This document shows positions 15,619 through 24,439 of a DNA stretch of 64,000 nucleotides, one piece after another. A program made the translations under genes and the position numbers. The DNA comes from Treponema sp. (GTDB taxonomy: Bacteria > Spirochaetota > Spirochaetia > Treponematales > Treponemataceae). Position 1 is the stretch's first letter, and each line of letters begins with the position of its first letter. The stretch spans positions 62,001 through 126,000 of the forward strand of contig JAEDCY010000003.1 of the NCBI GenBank assembly GCA_016293915.1, in the 5' to 3' direction. The notes under the pieces were generated by a model. It saw only the letters and a list, made by a program, of their open reading frames with translations, did not search any database and was not told the DNA's origin.

Positions 15619-16107
15619 TTAGTTAGCTGGAGCTTCTTCTTTCTTTTCAGAAGCTTTCTTTGCAGGTGCTTTCTTAGCAGCAGGCTTTTTAGCCTTTGGT
15701 GCATCAGCCTTCTTAGCAGGCTTTTTCTCTTCAGACTTTTCAGCGTCAAGCTTATAGTCAACCAACTCAAGAATTACAACATCTGCAGCATCACCCTGAC
15801 GATATCCAAGCTTAAGAACACGTGTATAACCACCGTTTCTTTCCTTCATGCGAGGACCAATCTCTGTGAAAAGCTTATTCAAAATCTTTTCATCCTGAAT
15901 AAACTTTGCAGCTTCACGACGATTGTGTACAGTATCTTCTTTTGCTCTTGTAATGAGCTTTTCAGCAGATTTTCTTACTTCAAGAGCCTTTGATTTAGTT
16001 GTAGTAATACGCTCATATCTGAAGAGCGAAGTTACCATATTGCGTGACATAGCACGACGATGTGCTGTTGTACGTGAAAGCGGATTAAAACCATTTCTAT
16101 GATTCAT
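15619..16107 (-). CDS. rplQ: 50S ribosomal protein L17 with Lys/Ala-rich extension
   Basis: L17 binds 23S rRNA near the peptide exit tunnel. The first ~120 residues are normal L17 (MNHRNGFNPLSRTTAHRRAM, then GPRMKERNGGYTRVLKLGYR). Residues ~128-162 form an extension of alternating Lys, Ala and Pro, similar in character to histone-H1-like tails, making the protein 162 aa rather than about 120-130. Its start overlaps the end of rpoA by 11 bp. Confidence 0.96.
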   Translation of the reverse strand: MNHRNGFNPLSRTTAHRRAMSRNMVTSLFRYERITTTKSKALEVRKSAEKLITRAKEDTVHNRREAAKFIQDEKILNKLFTEIGPRMKERNGGYTRVLKLGYRQGDAADVVILELVDYKLDAEKSEEKKPAKKADAPKAKKPAAKKAPAKKASEKKEEAPAN

Positions 16108-17155
16108 CTGTTTCTTCCTTCTGCTTTATAATATTGGCAGCATTCTTCAGATGACTGTAATCTGTCATACCAAGTGTAAGATTCCACTCCTGGAGCTTTT
16201 CCTTGATTTCCTGCAGACTCTTCTTTCCAAAGTTTCTTGTCTTTGCAATGTCATCTTCAGTCTTCTTTGTTAATTCGCCGATTGTACGAATATTTGCATT
16301 CTTCAAACAATTTGATGAACGAACTGAAAGTTCAAGTTCCTCAACGGACATGTTAAGAACCTTGCTGATAATTTTATCACCTTCATCACCGTCATCACCA
16401 CCAGAAATTTCGCTGTCATTAAAGTTGATGAAAATCGAAAAATGATCTTTTGCAATTTTTGCAGCTTCACCAAGCGCATTTACAGGTGTAATTGTTCCAT
16501 CAGTCCAAATTTCAAGAACAAGCTTATCGTAGTCATTTCTCTGACCTACACGACATGGCTCAATAGAATATTTTACCTTTGGAACGGGAGTAAAAATGGC
16601 ATCCATAGGAATTGTACCAACAACTTCTATGTAATGTTCATTCGTTTCAGCAGGTACGTATCCTCTACCAAGGTCAACCTGAATTTCAATATCAAGCTGA
16701 GCGCCTTCCATCATTGTAAAGATAACCTGATCTTTAGTCTTGATTTCAAGCTGTCCTTCCTTCGCAAAATCATCACTCTTTACTACGCCAGGACCTTTGA
16801 ACTCGTACTGAATAGTGTCTGATTCAACGTCTTCCGGCAAGCATAACCGTATCATCTTAAGACTATTGATGATTTCGAGTGTATCTTCAGCTACATTTGG
16901 AATTGCTTCAAATTCGCTTGAAATTACATGTGAAATACCACTTTCATCATAAGATGTAATACGGATAGAGGTAATTGCATAACCTTGGATAGATGACAAC
17001 AATACTCTTCTTAAAGTGTTTCCAACTGTTGTACCAAAACCTGTTTCAAACGGGTAGGCATAAAACTTTTGGTAATTAGGATTGGTACTATCAATCGGTT
17101 CAAATGAAATACCTTTAGGTTTTTTGAAACCTTTAAGCAAGTTTTTGCGAGCCAT
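16097..17155 (-). CDS. rpoA: RNA polymerase alpha subunit
   Basis: Assembles the RNA polymerase core and contacts activators and UP elements. The N-terminal domain has the dimerisation signature GTTVGNTLRRVLLSSIQGYA (about residues 40-59). The C-terminal DNA-binding domain is complete (ELSVRSSNCLKNANIRTIGE, then GKKSLQEIKEKL). 352 aa. Start preceded by GAGGAG. It lies between rpsD and rplQ, the usual alpha-operon order. Confidence 0.98.
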   Translation of the reverse strand: MARKNLLKGFKKPKGISFEPIDSTNPNYQKFYAYPFETGFGTTVGNTLRRVLLSSIQGYAITSIRITSYDESGISHVISSEFEAIPNVAEDTLEIINSLKMIRLCLPEDVESDTIQYEFKGPGVVKSDDFAKEGQLEIKTKDQVIFTMMEGAQLDIEIQVDLGRGYVPAETNEHYIEVVGTIPMDAIFTPVPKVKYSIEPCRVGQRNDYDKLVLEIWTDGTITPVNALGEAAKIAKDHFSIFINFNDSEISGGDDGDEGDKIISKVLNMSVEELELSVRSSNCLKNANIRTIGELTKKTEDDIAKTRNFGKKSLQEIKEKLQEWNLTLGMTDYSHLKNAANIIKQKEETDES

Positions 17156-17170
17156 CTAAACTCCTCTTTA

Positions 17171-17770
17171 TTATTTAGAATAATATTCAACAATAAGGTT
17201 CTCTTTAACTGCATAGTCAATGTCTGAACGTGCAGCCAAGCTTACAACCTTTCCAGTAAATTTTTCAGCATCTACTTCAAGCCAGCCAGGAACAACTTTG
17301 TTATCGCTATTTGCAAGAACAATTGTTTTAATTCCAGCAGAAGCTCTGCTTTCTTCTTTGACAGAAATTACATCGCCTACCTTTACGAGGTAAGAAGGAA
17401 TATCAACCTTCTTTCCATTTACTGTAATGTGACCATGACTTACCATCTGTCTAGCCTGCTGACGAGTCTTAGCGAATCCCATTCTATAGATAACATTATC
17501 AAGACGAGATTCAAGAATCTGCAGCAAAACTTCACCAGTTACGCCAGTCTTTTTTGTAGCCATTACATAGTACTTGCGGAACTGCTTTTCGAGAACACCA
17601 TAAATGAAGCGGAGCTTCTGCTTTTCTGTAAGCTGAAGACCGTACTCAGACTTCTTAGCGCGTCTAACTTCTTTCTGATTTCTCTTAGATTCCTTTGTAT
17701 AACCCATTACAACAGGATTGATACCCAAGGCTTTACATCTCTTTAAGAGAGGCTGTGTGCTTTTACCCAT
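17171..17770 (-). CDS. rpsD: 30S ribosomal protein S4
   Basis: Primary 16S rRNA-binding protein that starts 30S assembly. An S4 RNA-binding domain is clear at about residues 88-150 (LESRLDNVIYRMGFAKTRQQ, ARQMVSHGHITVNGKKVDIP). The N-terminus lacks the four-Cys zinc site, as in many C-minus S4 proteins. 199 aa. Between rpsK and rpoA. Confidence 0.97.
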   Translation of the reverse strand: MGKSTQPLLKRCKALGINPVVMGYTKESKRNQKEVRRAKKSEYGLQLTEKQKLRFIYGVLEKQFRKYYVMATKKTGVTGEVLLQILESRLDNVIYRMGFAKTRQQARQMVSHGHITVNGKKVDIPSYLVKVGDVISVKEESRASAGIKTIVLANSDNKVVPGWLEVDAEKFTGKVVSLAARSDIDYAVKENLIVEYYSK

Positions 17771-17789
17771 AACGTATTCTCCTTAAGAT

Positions 17790-18170
17790 TTACATGCGTC
17801 GAGTCTTACGAGGACGACAGCCATTGTGAGGAATTGGAGTAACATCAGAAATAGACTTTACTCTCAAGCCCATAGCACCAATAGAACGGATAGCATTTTC
17901 ACGACCCATTCCTGGTCCCTTTACATACACGTGAACTTCACGCAAACCGTAACTAGCAGCCTTCTGAAGTGCTGTTTCAGCAACTGACTGAGCAGCAAAT
18001 GGAGTAGATTTCTTTGCTCCACGGAATCCAAGTCCGCCTGAAGATGCCCAAGAAAGAGCATTTCCCTTCATATCTGTTACAGTTACGATAGTATTATTGA
18101 ACGTAGCCTGGATGTAAATATTTCCTTCGTATACGCTCTTCTTTTCCTTTCGTTTTTTAACGGTAGCCAC
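17790..18170 (-). CDS. rpsK: 30S ribosomal protein S11
   Basis: Platform protein of the 30S subunit near the mRNA exit. Signature segments: IYIQATFNNTIVTVTDMKGN, GFRGAKKSTPFAAQ, and the C-terminal TPIPHNGCRPRKTRRM. 126 aa, normal length. 16 bp after rpsM. Confidence 0.97.
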   Translation of the reverse strand: MATVKKRKEKKSVYEGNIYIQATFNNTIVTVTDMKGNALSWASSGGLGFRGAKKSTPFAAQSVAETALQKAASYGLREVHVYVKGPGMGRENAIRSIGAMGLRVKSISDVTPIPHNGCRPRKTRRM

Positions 18171-18186
18171 TTACTTATCCTCCGCC

Positions 18187-18555
18187 TTATGCTTTCTTCT
18201 TGTTAGCAACAGTCTTCTTCTTACCCTTACGAGTACGTGCATTTGTACGAGTTCTCTGACCGCGTACTGGAAGACCATGCTTGTGACGAAGACCACGATA
18301 GCAACCAATATCCATCAAGCGCTTCAAATTAAGACCGATTTCTGAACGGAGACGTCCTTCAGTCTTGTATTCAGCATCCATGATTTCACGAATTCTTGCC
18401 AATTCATCCTGTGTAAGATCATTTGCCATTTTTGTAGGCTCAATCTTAGCTTTCTCGCAGATTTCTGCAGCTGATGAACGACCAATACCATAAATATAAG
18501 TTAAAGCAACAACTGTGTGCTTATTAGGGATATCAACTCCCGCAATTCGAGCCAT
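18187..18555 (-). CDS. rpsM: 30S ribosomal protein S13
   Basis: Head protein of the 30S subunit that contacts the P-site tRNA and 50S bridges. Begins MARIAGVDIPNKHTVVALTY; the central YRGLRHKHGLPVRGQRTRTN is diagnostic; basic tail present. 122 aa. 17 bp after rpmJ. Confidence 0.97.
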   Translation of the reverse strand: MARIAGVDIPNKHTVVALTYIYGIGRSSAAEICEKAKIEPTKMANDLTQDELARIREIMDAEYKTEGRLRSEIGLNLKRLMDIGCYRGLRHKHGLPVRGQRTRTNARTRKGKKKTVANKKKA

Positions 18556-18572
18556 CTGTTTCTCCTTAAGCC

Positions 18573-18686
18573 TTAGCCCTGTCTCTGTTTATGTTTTGGG
18601 TTTGTACAAATGATACGGATAATACCATTTCTTTTAATAACCTTACACTTGTCACAGATAGGTTTTACACTGGTTCGTACTTTCAT
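18573..18686 (-). CDS. rpmJ: 50S ribosomal protein L36
   Basis: A 37-codon gene. It reads MKVRTSVKPICDKCKVIKRN and ends NPKHKQRQG, with the C-x2-C...C...H zinc site of the C-plus L36 form. The ATG is complementary to 18684-18686 and the stop to 18573-18575. Placed between secY and rpsM; infA, which often precedes rpmJ, is not here. Confidence 0.95.
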   Translation of the reverse strand: MKVRTSVKPICDKCKVIKRNGIIRIICTNPKHKQRQG

Positions 18687-18709
18687 ATAAAAGCCCCCAT
18701 GAGAATATT

Positions 18710-18751
18710 TTACCGAATCATAAGCACCTCGCAATGAGAGCAATTCGGTAA
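18710..18751 (-). promoter_or_regulatory. Hairpin in the secY-rpmJ spacer
   Basis: Perfect nine-base arms (TTACCGAAT/ATTCGGTAA) with a 24-base interior, ending 24 bp before rpmJ. Just upstream is TGATATATT, which resembles an extended -10. It may mark an internal promoter with a structured leader; there is no T-run for a terminator. Confidence 0.45.
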
Positions 18752-18817
18752 CAGATAATATATCACATATTCCCAGTTCTTTTCTACTGCTAATTCACGA
18801 AATTCTCAGATTTTTTT

Positions 18818-20152
18818 CTAGAGACTTCGTGATCTGATTTTGCCCTTCTTTGTAAGTCCTTCATGGTGATGCATCTTAAGAAGTGCTTCAACCTGACTCA
18901 TTGTATCAAGATCAACACCAATCAAAATGATAAGTGAAGTTCCTCCCATAAGCTGACTGATTGACTGTGGGAATCCAAACCAGCTCTGAATGAGGGTTGG
19001 AATAATAGCAATCAAAGCAAGGAACAATGCACCAGGTAATATAAGTCTATTCAATATTTTTGCAAGATACTCTTCTGTTTTATCTGTGCGTACATTCGGA
19101 ATGGAGCCGCCGTTTTCACGAATGTTCTTTGCGATTTCAGTAGGGTTCAGGGTTACCTGAGTGTAGAAGTATGCAAAGAAGATAATAAGAGTAACAAGCA
19201 ATATATTATACCAAATTCCGTTAGGAGTAAGAACTCTTGCGACAGAACCAAGCCATCTTGCAGAATTTTCTCCCTTTGCGACTGACTGAACAAACATCAA
19301 AGGCATTGTAAGAATTGAGTTTGCAAAAATCAAAGGAATAACATTTGAAGGGTTTACTTTGAAAGGAATATATGTGCTCTGTCCGCCATACATTTTTCTT
19401 CCTACAACACGTTTTGCATAGTGTACAGGAATCTTTCTCTGACCTGATTCTTCAAAAATTACCAGTCCGATAATTGCAATGAACATGATGATTACAAGGA
19501 TAACAAACACAAGCTGAATCTCGCCTGCTTTTACTTTCTGTGAAAGCTCAACAATTGCATTAGGTAATCGGGCTACGATACCTGCAAAAATCATCATTGA
19601 AATACCATTTCCAATACCACGAGCTGTAATCTGGTCGCCTAACCAAACTGTAACCATAGAACCAGTTGTAACAGTTACAAGGAAAAGAGCCTTAAAAGCC
19701 ATCTTATTCTCGATAACGATACAACCAGGGATACTGTTTGCATAAACAGACATACCCCAGGCCTGGATAACACAGACAATGATTGTTCCGATACGTGTAT
19801 AATGAGCAATCTTTCTCTGGCCACCATCTTCCTGAGATATACGTTTAAGTGACGGGAAAATAATCACAGCAAGCTGCATAATAATCTGCATAGAGATATA
19901 AGGCATTACACCAAGCATCAAGATAGAGAAGTTAGAGAAAGCTCCTCCTACGAAGAAGTCCATGTAACTGGCGAATGCATTCTTATTCTGCGCAGCTAAA
20001 TCGTCAAAGTATTTAATAAGAACATTTGCATCAATTCCTGGTACTGTAAGAACAGATCCCAAACGGAAGACTGCCAGAATCAGGAAAGTAAAGAACAAAC
20101 GGTCTCTTATTTCTTTAACTTTAAACATATTTATAATTGGATTGCTTGCCAT
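18818..20152 (-). CDS. secY: Preprotein translocase subunit SecY
   Basis: Channel subunit of the SecYEG translocon in the inner membrane. Ten hydrophobic segments can be followed along the 444 residues; the first starts at about 17 (RLFFTFLILAVFRLGSVLTV). The cytosolic loop with ITARGIGNGISM and the late GGSIPNVRTDKTEEYL segment are typical SecY. The gene follows rplO by 13 bp as in most spc operons. A 131-bp spacer follows before rpmJ. Confidence 0.97.
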   Translation of the reverse strand: MASNPIINMFKVKEIRDRLFFTFLILAVFRLGSVLTVPGIDANVLIKYFDDLAAQNKNAFASYMDFFVGGAFSNFSILMLGVMPYISMQIIMQLAVIIFPSLKRISQEDGGQRKIAHYTRIGTIIVCVIQAWGMSVYANSIPGCIVIENKMAFKALFLVTVTTGSMVTVWLGDQITARGIGNGISMMIFAGIVARLPNAIVELSQKVKAGEIQLVFVILVIIMFIAIIGLVIFEESGQRKIPVHYAKRVVGRKMYGGQSTYIPFKVNPSNVIPLIFANSILTMPLMFVQSVAKGENSARWLGSVARVLTPNGIWYNILLVTLIIFFAYFYTQVTLNPTEIAKNIRENGGSIPNVRTDKTEEYLAKILNRLILPGALFLALIAIIPTLIQSWFGFPQSISQLMGGTSLIILIGVDLDTMSQVEALLKMHHHEGLTKKGKIRSRSL

Positions 20153-20165
20153 GTTCTACTCCGCC

Positions 20166-20648
20166 TTATTTTGCTTCTTCAGCAGATGCTTCAGCAGTTT
20201 TTACTGAACCACCAGCCTTTTCGATTTTTGCTTTAGCAGATTCAGAAACTTTGTCAACAACAACGTTCAATTTCTTTGTAACTTCGCCGTTTCCAAGAAT
20301 CTTTACGAGTGGATTACTCTTCAAAGAAAGGAATCCCTTTTCTGCGAGAGCAGCCTTATCTACAGTAGCACCATCATCGAATTTTGCATCAAGCAATTCT
20401 ACATTGATACAAACGTATTCTTTCTTGAAAGGATAGTTTGAGAAACCTTTACGAGCGATACGTCTGTAAAGAGGCATCTGTCCGCCTTCAAATCCTACAT
20501 AAGGACCAGCCTTACCAGAACGTGACTGCTGACCTTTATTACCCTTACCAGCAGTTGTACCGAGTCCAGAAGAAGAACCACGACCAACACGCTTAGGATT
20601 TTTGTTAGCACCCTGAGGAGCGCTAAGAATTGGATTGTATTCTGCCAT
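20166..20648 (-). CDS. rplO: 50S ribosomal protein L15
   Basis: Late-assembly 50S protein. The glycine-rich N-terminus (RVGRGSSSGLGTTAGKGNKG) and GFEGGQMPLYRRIARKGF are diagnostic. About 15 residues rich in Ala, Glu and Ser extend the C-terminus beyond the usual end. 160 aa. One base separates it from rpmD. Confidence 0.97.
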   Translation of the reverse strand: MAEYNPILSAPQGANKNPKRVGRGSSSGLGTTAGKGNKGQQSRSGKAGPYVGFEGGQMPLYRRIARKGFSNYPFKKEYVCINVELLDAKFDDGATVDKAALAEKGFLSLKSNPLVKILGNGEVTKKLNVVVDKVSESAKAKIEKAGGSVKTAEASAEEAK

Positions 20649-20649
20649 T

Positions 20650-20832
20650 TTAGATCTCCTCTACCTTTACCAAGTGTGATACAGCAGCAACCATACCGCG
20701 AATAGCGTCTGTGTCTGGGAGAGTGTTAGAAGAAGAAATCTTCTTAAGTCCAAGACTGCGAACAGTTGCCTTTTTCTCAGGCTTCTGTCCGATTACGCTT
20801 TTAATTAATGTAACTTTCAACTGTTTAGCCAT
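20650..20832 (-). CDS. rpmD: 50S ribosomal protein L30
   Basis: Small 60-aa 50S protein: KVTLIKSVIGQKPEKKATVR, then LGLKKISSSN, matches bacterial L30. Lies three bases after rpsE and one before rplO. Confidence 0.95.
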   Translation of the reverse strand: MAKQLKVTLIKSVIGQKPEKKATVRSLGLKKISSSNTLPDTDAIRGMVAAVSHLVKVEEI

Positions 20833-20835
20833 ACA

Positions 20836-21351
20836 TTAACCCCACAACTCGTCAAGAGTTTTACCTCTATTGGCAGCAACCTTCTTAGCATCCATAAGCT
20901 TTGAGATAGCATCGAATGTAGCACGTACTACATTAACTGCTGAGTTAGAACCCAAAGACTTAGACTGAACGTCTGTTGCACCAGCTGCATCCATAATTGC
21001 ACGTACAGTACCACCAGCGATAATTCCAGTACCGGAACAAGCTGGCTTAAGCAATACTTCAGAACTCTTGTATTTTCCAATGATTTCGTGTGGCAAAGTG
21101 CCGTTCTTCATAGGAATTACAACAAGATTTCTCTTTGCACGATCAATACTCTTCTTAATAGCTTCAGATACGTCATTAGCTTTACCAAGTCCGTATCCTA
21201 CGCGACCTTTTCCATCTCCAACAACAGTAAGAGCAGAGAAAGACATACGACGTCCACCCTTTACAGTCTTACAGGTTCTGTTAAGAGTTACGAGTTTTTC
21301 TACAAACTCCTTCTCTTTTGGATCTTTATCAAAGTTTTTCTGATGTTCCAT
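20836..21351 (-). CDS. rpsE: 30S ribosomal protein S5
   Basis: Located at the mRNA entry site; affects decoding accuracy. The N-terminal double-stranded-RNA-binding fold includes RTCKTVKGGRRMSFSALTVV and GDGKGRVGYGLGKANDV; the C-terminal part GTGIIAGGTVRAIMDAAGAT is typical. 171 aa. Confidence 0.97.
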   Translation of the reverse strand: MEHQKNFDKDPKEKEFVEKLVTLNRTCKTVKGGRRMSFSALTVVGDGKGRVGYGLGKANDVSEAIKKSIDRAKRNLVVIPMKNGTLPHEIIGKYKSSEVLLKPACSGTGIIAGGTVRAIMDAAGATDVQSKSLGSNSAVNVVRATFDAISKLMDAKKVAANRGKTLDELWG

Positions 21352-21359
21352 AATAACTC

Positions 21360-21722
21360 CTAGAATTCGATACCAGCTTTACGGGCACCATCAGCGAAAG
21401 CTTTTACAACACCATGGTACAAGTAACCATTTCTGTCGAAAACAACTTTAGAGATGTTCTTTTCCTTAAGGCGTGAACCAAAAGCTTCACCGAGCTTTGC
21501 AGCACCTTCAGCATTAGGCTTAATTGCTGCAAATTCTTTTTCCAAAGTTGAAATTGAAGCTAAAGTTTTTCCTTCATTATCATCAATTACCTGTACTGAA
21601 ATGTTCTTATTACTGCGTGTGATAGACATTCTAGGTCTTTCTGCAGTTCCGAAAAGTGACTTACGGATATGAATCTTTCTGTGCAAGCGTTTTCTGTTTT
21701 TATCGTTCATTTTCTTAAACAT
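21360..21722 (-). CDS. rplR: 50S ribosomal protein L18
   Basis: Binds 5S rRNA with L5. Basic N-terminus (KNRKRLHRKIHIRKSLFGTA), then RPRMSITRSNKNISVQVIDD, and C-terminal FDRNGYLYHGVVKAFADGAR, all as in L18. The first ATG (21722) has GGTG 8 bases upstream and is preferred to an ATG four codons later. 120 aa. Confidence 0.96.
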   Translation of the reverse strand: MFKKMNDKNRKRLHRKIHIRKSLFGTAERPRMSITRSNKNISVQVIDDNEGKTLASISTLEKEFAAIKPNAEGAAKLGEAFGSRLKEKNISKVVFDRNGYLYHGVVKAFADGARKAGIEF

Positions 21723-21733
21723 ATAGCTTCACC

Positions 21734-22273
21734 TTATTTAACACCAGTCTTACCGACTTTACGTCTGATAACTTCTGTCTCATAGCGGATACCCTTTCCT
21801 TTGTAAGGTTCAGGCTTGCGCAATTTACGAATCTGAGAACAGAATTCTCCAACCAACTGCTTGTCGATACCTGTTACAGTCAATTTTCCATCTGGAGTTG
21901 CAACAACTGTAAGTCCGTCAGGAATGATTGCAATGTAGTCACTTGAGTAACCCAGGTTCATTACAAGTTCTTTACCTTTTACTTCTGCACGGTAACCAAC
22001 ACCAGTAATTACAAGTGTTTTTGTGAATCCATCAGTAACACCCTTTACCATGTTGTTGATAAGGCTTCTGTAAAGTCCATGATAAGCATTAGTCTGCTTA
22101 GCATCGTTCTTAGTTGTAAGAAGAACTTCGCTTCCTTCAATTTTAATTTCGATTTCATCATGGAAACTCTGCTTGAGTTCGCCTTTTGGTCCTTTTACAG
22201 AAATAAGACCATTTGCTACTGTAACTGTAACGCCTGCTGGAATAGCAACAGGAAGCTTACCTACTTTAGACAT
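21734..22273 (-). CDS. rplF: 50S ribosomal protein L6
   Basis: Two-domain 23S rRNA-binding protein near the factor-binding centre. Begins MSKVGKLPVAIPAGVTVTV; the C-terminal signature PEPYKGKGIRYETEVIRRKV is intact. 179 aa, normal. Confidence 0.97.
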   Translation of the reverse strand: MSKVGKLPVAIPAGVTVTVANGLISVKGPKGELKQSFHDEIEIKIEGSEVLLTTKNDAKQTNAYHGLYRSLINNMVKGVTDGFTKTLVITGVGYRAEVKGKELVMNLGYSSDYIAIIPDGLTVVATPDGKLTVTGIDKQLVGEFCSQIRKLRKPEPYKGKGIRYETEVIRRKVGKTGVK

Positions 22274-22288
22274 TTCTTCCTCCTCCTA

Positions 22289-22687
22289 TTACCAAACAGT
22301 ACATACTAATTCGCCACCAACCATCTTTTCAGAAGCTTTCTTACCAGTTGTTACACCAGCAGAAGTTGAAACGATGATTGTACCATATCCGTTATAAACA
22401 CGTGGCAAATCTTTGTAGCCAGAATAAACACGGCGACCTGGTGTAGAAATTTTCTTAACACCATGGATTACCGGATTATTATCATCATCATATTTCAAGA
22501 AAATACGAAGTGTGTTCTTTCCTTCTTCCTGAATCTTCTTAAAGTTTTTGATGTATCCTTCTGTCTTGAGAATCTTAACGATTTCAAGCTTAAGTTTTGA
22601 TGCAGGAACATCTACTTTCTCGTGGCGGGCCATAGCCGCATTACGAACCTTTGTGAGCATGTCTGCTACTGGATCTGATGCACTCAT
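22289..22687 (-). CDS. rpsH: 30S ribosomal protein S8
   Basis: Central-domain 16S rRNA-binding protein. Begins MSASDPVADMLTKVRNAAMA and ends with TSAGVTTGKKASEKMVGGEL, the standard S8 C-terminal motif. 132 aa. In E. coli S8 represses the spc operon; no matching target site is claimed here. Confidence 0.97.
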   Translation of the reverse strand: MSASDPVADMLTKVRNAAMARHEKVDVPASKLKLEIVKILKTEGYIKNFKKIQEEGKNTLRIFLKYDDDNNPVIHGVKKISTPGRRVYSGYKDLPRVYNGYGTIIVSTSAGVTTGKKASEKMVGGELVCTVW

Positions 22688-22696
22688 TTCTATCTC

Positions 22697-22882
22697 CTAC
22701 CAACTAGATTTTGTTACGCCAGGAAGCTGGCCTTCGCTTGCCAATTTGCGGAAGCAGATACGACACATCTTAAACTTACGCAAATATCCACGTGGACGAC
22801 CGCAAATCTGACAGCGATTGTACTGTCTTGTTGCATACTTAGGTTTGCGGGCTGCTTTAATTAACAATGATTTCTTTGCCAT
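22697..22882 (-). CDS. rpsN: 30S ribosomal protein S14, zinc-binding form
   Basis: 61-aa short form of S14 with both zinc-ligand pairs (CQIC and CRIC) in NRCQICGRPRGYLRKFKMCR. Length and Cys pairs mark the C-plus type Z protein rather than the ~100-aa zinc-free form. Seven bases after rplE. Confidence 0.97.
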   Translation of the reverse strand: MAKKSLLIKAARKPKYATRQYNRCQICGRPRGYLRKFKMCRICFRKLASEGQLPGVTKSSW

Positions 22883-22889
22883 ACTTCAC

Positions 22890-23441
22890 CTACTTGCGGA
22901 AAGGCATATTGAACTTTGTAAGAAGTGACTTAGCTTCAGCATCAGTATTTGCACTTGTTACAAAAGTGATATTCATACCAGCAATCTTTGTAATCTTATC
23001 AAAGTCGATTTCTGGGAATATCAACTGCTCAGTAATACCAACAGAGAAATTTCCGTGTCCGTCAAAACCAGTTGCTTTGATTCCGCGGAAATCCTTAATA
23101 CGTGGGAACGCAACATTAATGAGACGATCAAGGAACTCATACATAATGTCACCACGCAATGTTACCATTGCACCCACTTCATTGCCCTCACGCAATTTGA
23201 AGTTAGCGATACTCTTCTTTGCCTTTGTCTTAACAGCCTTCTGACCTGTTATTGCGGTCAAGTCAGCTACTGCGGCATCAAGGAGTTTCTTATTTGTGAG
23301 AGCTTCACCAACACCCATACTTACAACAATCTTCTTAATTGCAGGAATCTGCATCGGAGTTGTATAGCTGAACTCTTTCATAAGAGCCGGTGCGATTTCG
23401 TCTTTATAGACTTTCTTAAGCCGAGGTACGTAATTTGCCAT
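22890..23441 (-). CDS. rplE: 50S ribosomal protein L5
   Basis: 5S rRNA-binding protein of the central protuberance. Begins MANYVPRLKKVYKDEIAPAL; KKIVVSMGVGEA and the C-terminal GMNITFVTSANTDAEAKSLL are typical. An upstream in-frame start would add six codons inside rplX; the ATG at 23441, overlapping the rplX stop as TAATG and preceded by GGAG, is preferred. 183 aa. Confidence 0.96.
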   Translation of the reverse strand: MANYVPRLKKVYKDEIAPALMKEFSYTTPMQIPAIKKIVVSMGVGEALTNKKLLDAAVADLTAITGQKAVKTKAKKSIANFKLREGNEVGAMVTLRGDIMYEFLDRLINVAFPRIKDFRGIKATGFDGHGNFSVGITEQLIFPEIDFDKITKIAGMNITFVTSANTDAEAKSLLTKFNMPFRK

Positions 23442-23755
23442 TACAGAACATCTCCACATTTACGACATACACGAACTTTCTTGTCGCCGTCCAATTTATA
23501 ACCAATCTTTGTAGCACCGCATTTTTTACATACGATTGCTACATTTGAAATATTAAGAGGAGCTTCGATCTCAGCGATACCGCCCTGATCCTGCTGACTC
23601 TTCTTTTTCATTGCCTTCTTTACGATATTTACACCAGAAACAACAACACGTTCTTTCTTGAGGTCAACGCGAACAACTTCTCCACGCTTTCCCTTATCTT
23701 TTCCGGCAATTACTTCTACTGTATCGTTCTTGCGGATTTTTGATTTAGTCAACAT
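23441..23755 (-). CDS. rplX: 50S ribosomal protein L24
   Basis: Assembly initiator of the 50S subunit, with a KOW motif (RKNDTVEVIAGKDKGKRGEV). Two ATGs lie close together (23761 and 23755); the second is eight bases from AAGGAG, the first only two, so the second is taken. The C-terminus has two CxxC pairs (CKKC and CRKC), a zinc-ribbon arrangement seen in many L24 proteins. 104 aa. Confidence 0.95.
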   Translation of the reverse strand: MLTKSKIRKNDTVEVIAGKDKGKRGEVVRVDLKKERVVVSGVNIVKKAMKKKSQQDQGGIAEIEAPLNISNVAIVCKKCGATKIGYKLDGDKKVRVCRKCGDVL

Positions 23756-23767
23756 ATTCATTACTCC

Positions 23768-24136
23768 TTAAAGAACTTCCGGAGCGAGTGAAATGATCTT
23801 CATAAAGTCCATATCACGAAGCTCGCGAGCTACAGGTCCGAAAATACGCTTTCCCTTAGGGTTCTTGCTATCGTCAACGATAACACAAGCGTTATCATCA
23901 AAACGAATGTAAGTTCCGTCTGGGCGACGGTATTCTTTTGCCTGACGTACAATTACAGCTTTTTCAATTGTACCCTTTTTGATAGTAGATGTAGGAATTG
24001 CATCCTTAATAGCTACTACTACGATATCGCCGATACCAGCGTATCTGCGATGTGAACCGCCGATAACCTTAATACACTGAGCAATTTTAGCTCCAGAGTT
24101 ATCAGCAACTGTCATACATGACTGCATCTGAATCAT
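23768..24136 (-). CDS. rplN: 50S ribosomal protein L14
   Basis: Interface protein of the 50S subunit. Begins MIQMQSCMTVADNSGAKIAQ; the EYRRPDGTYIRFDDNACVIV segment and the final REL-rich helix are typical. 122 aa, the exact usual length. Confidence 0.98.
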   Translation of the reverse strand: MIQMQSCMTVADNSGAKIAQCIKVIGGSHRRYAGIGDIVVVAIKDAIPTSTIKKGTIEKAVIVRQAKEYRRPDGTYIRFDDNACVIVDDSKNPKGKRIFGPVARELRDMDFMKIISLAPEVL

Positions 24137-24153
24137 AATTTTAACTCCTTCGC

Positions 24154-24429
24154 TTATTTAGCACGCTCAATGATTTCAGCTACACGCCAGCACTTATTCT
24201 TGCTGAGTGGGCGACATTCAACGATACGTACTGTATCACCTACATGTGCATCATTTGTTTCATCATGTGCCATGTACTTCTTAGATCTTGTTACATATTT
24301 CTTGTAAAGACGATCCATTTTCTTTGATGAAATTGTTACAACAACAGTCTTATCCATCTTGTCTGATGTAACAAGTCCAACAAATGAACGTTTTGCAGTC
24401 TTTACAGTCTGAACAGCATTCTCTTCCAC
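24154..24429 (-). CDS. rpsQ: 30S ribosomal protein S17
   Basis: Early-binding 16S rRNA protein of the OB fold. GLVTSDKMDKTVVVTISSKK, YKKYVTRSKKYMAHDETNDA and VGDTVRIVECRPLSKNKCWR form the complete S17 pattern. 91 aa. Ten bases after rpmC. Confidence 0.96.
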   Translation of the reverse strand: MEENAVQTVKTAKRSFVGLVTSDKMDKTVVVTISSKKMDRLYKKYVTRSKKYMAHDETNDAHVGDTVRIVECRPLSKNKCWRVAEIIERAK

Positions 24430-24439
24430 GGTTCAGCTC

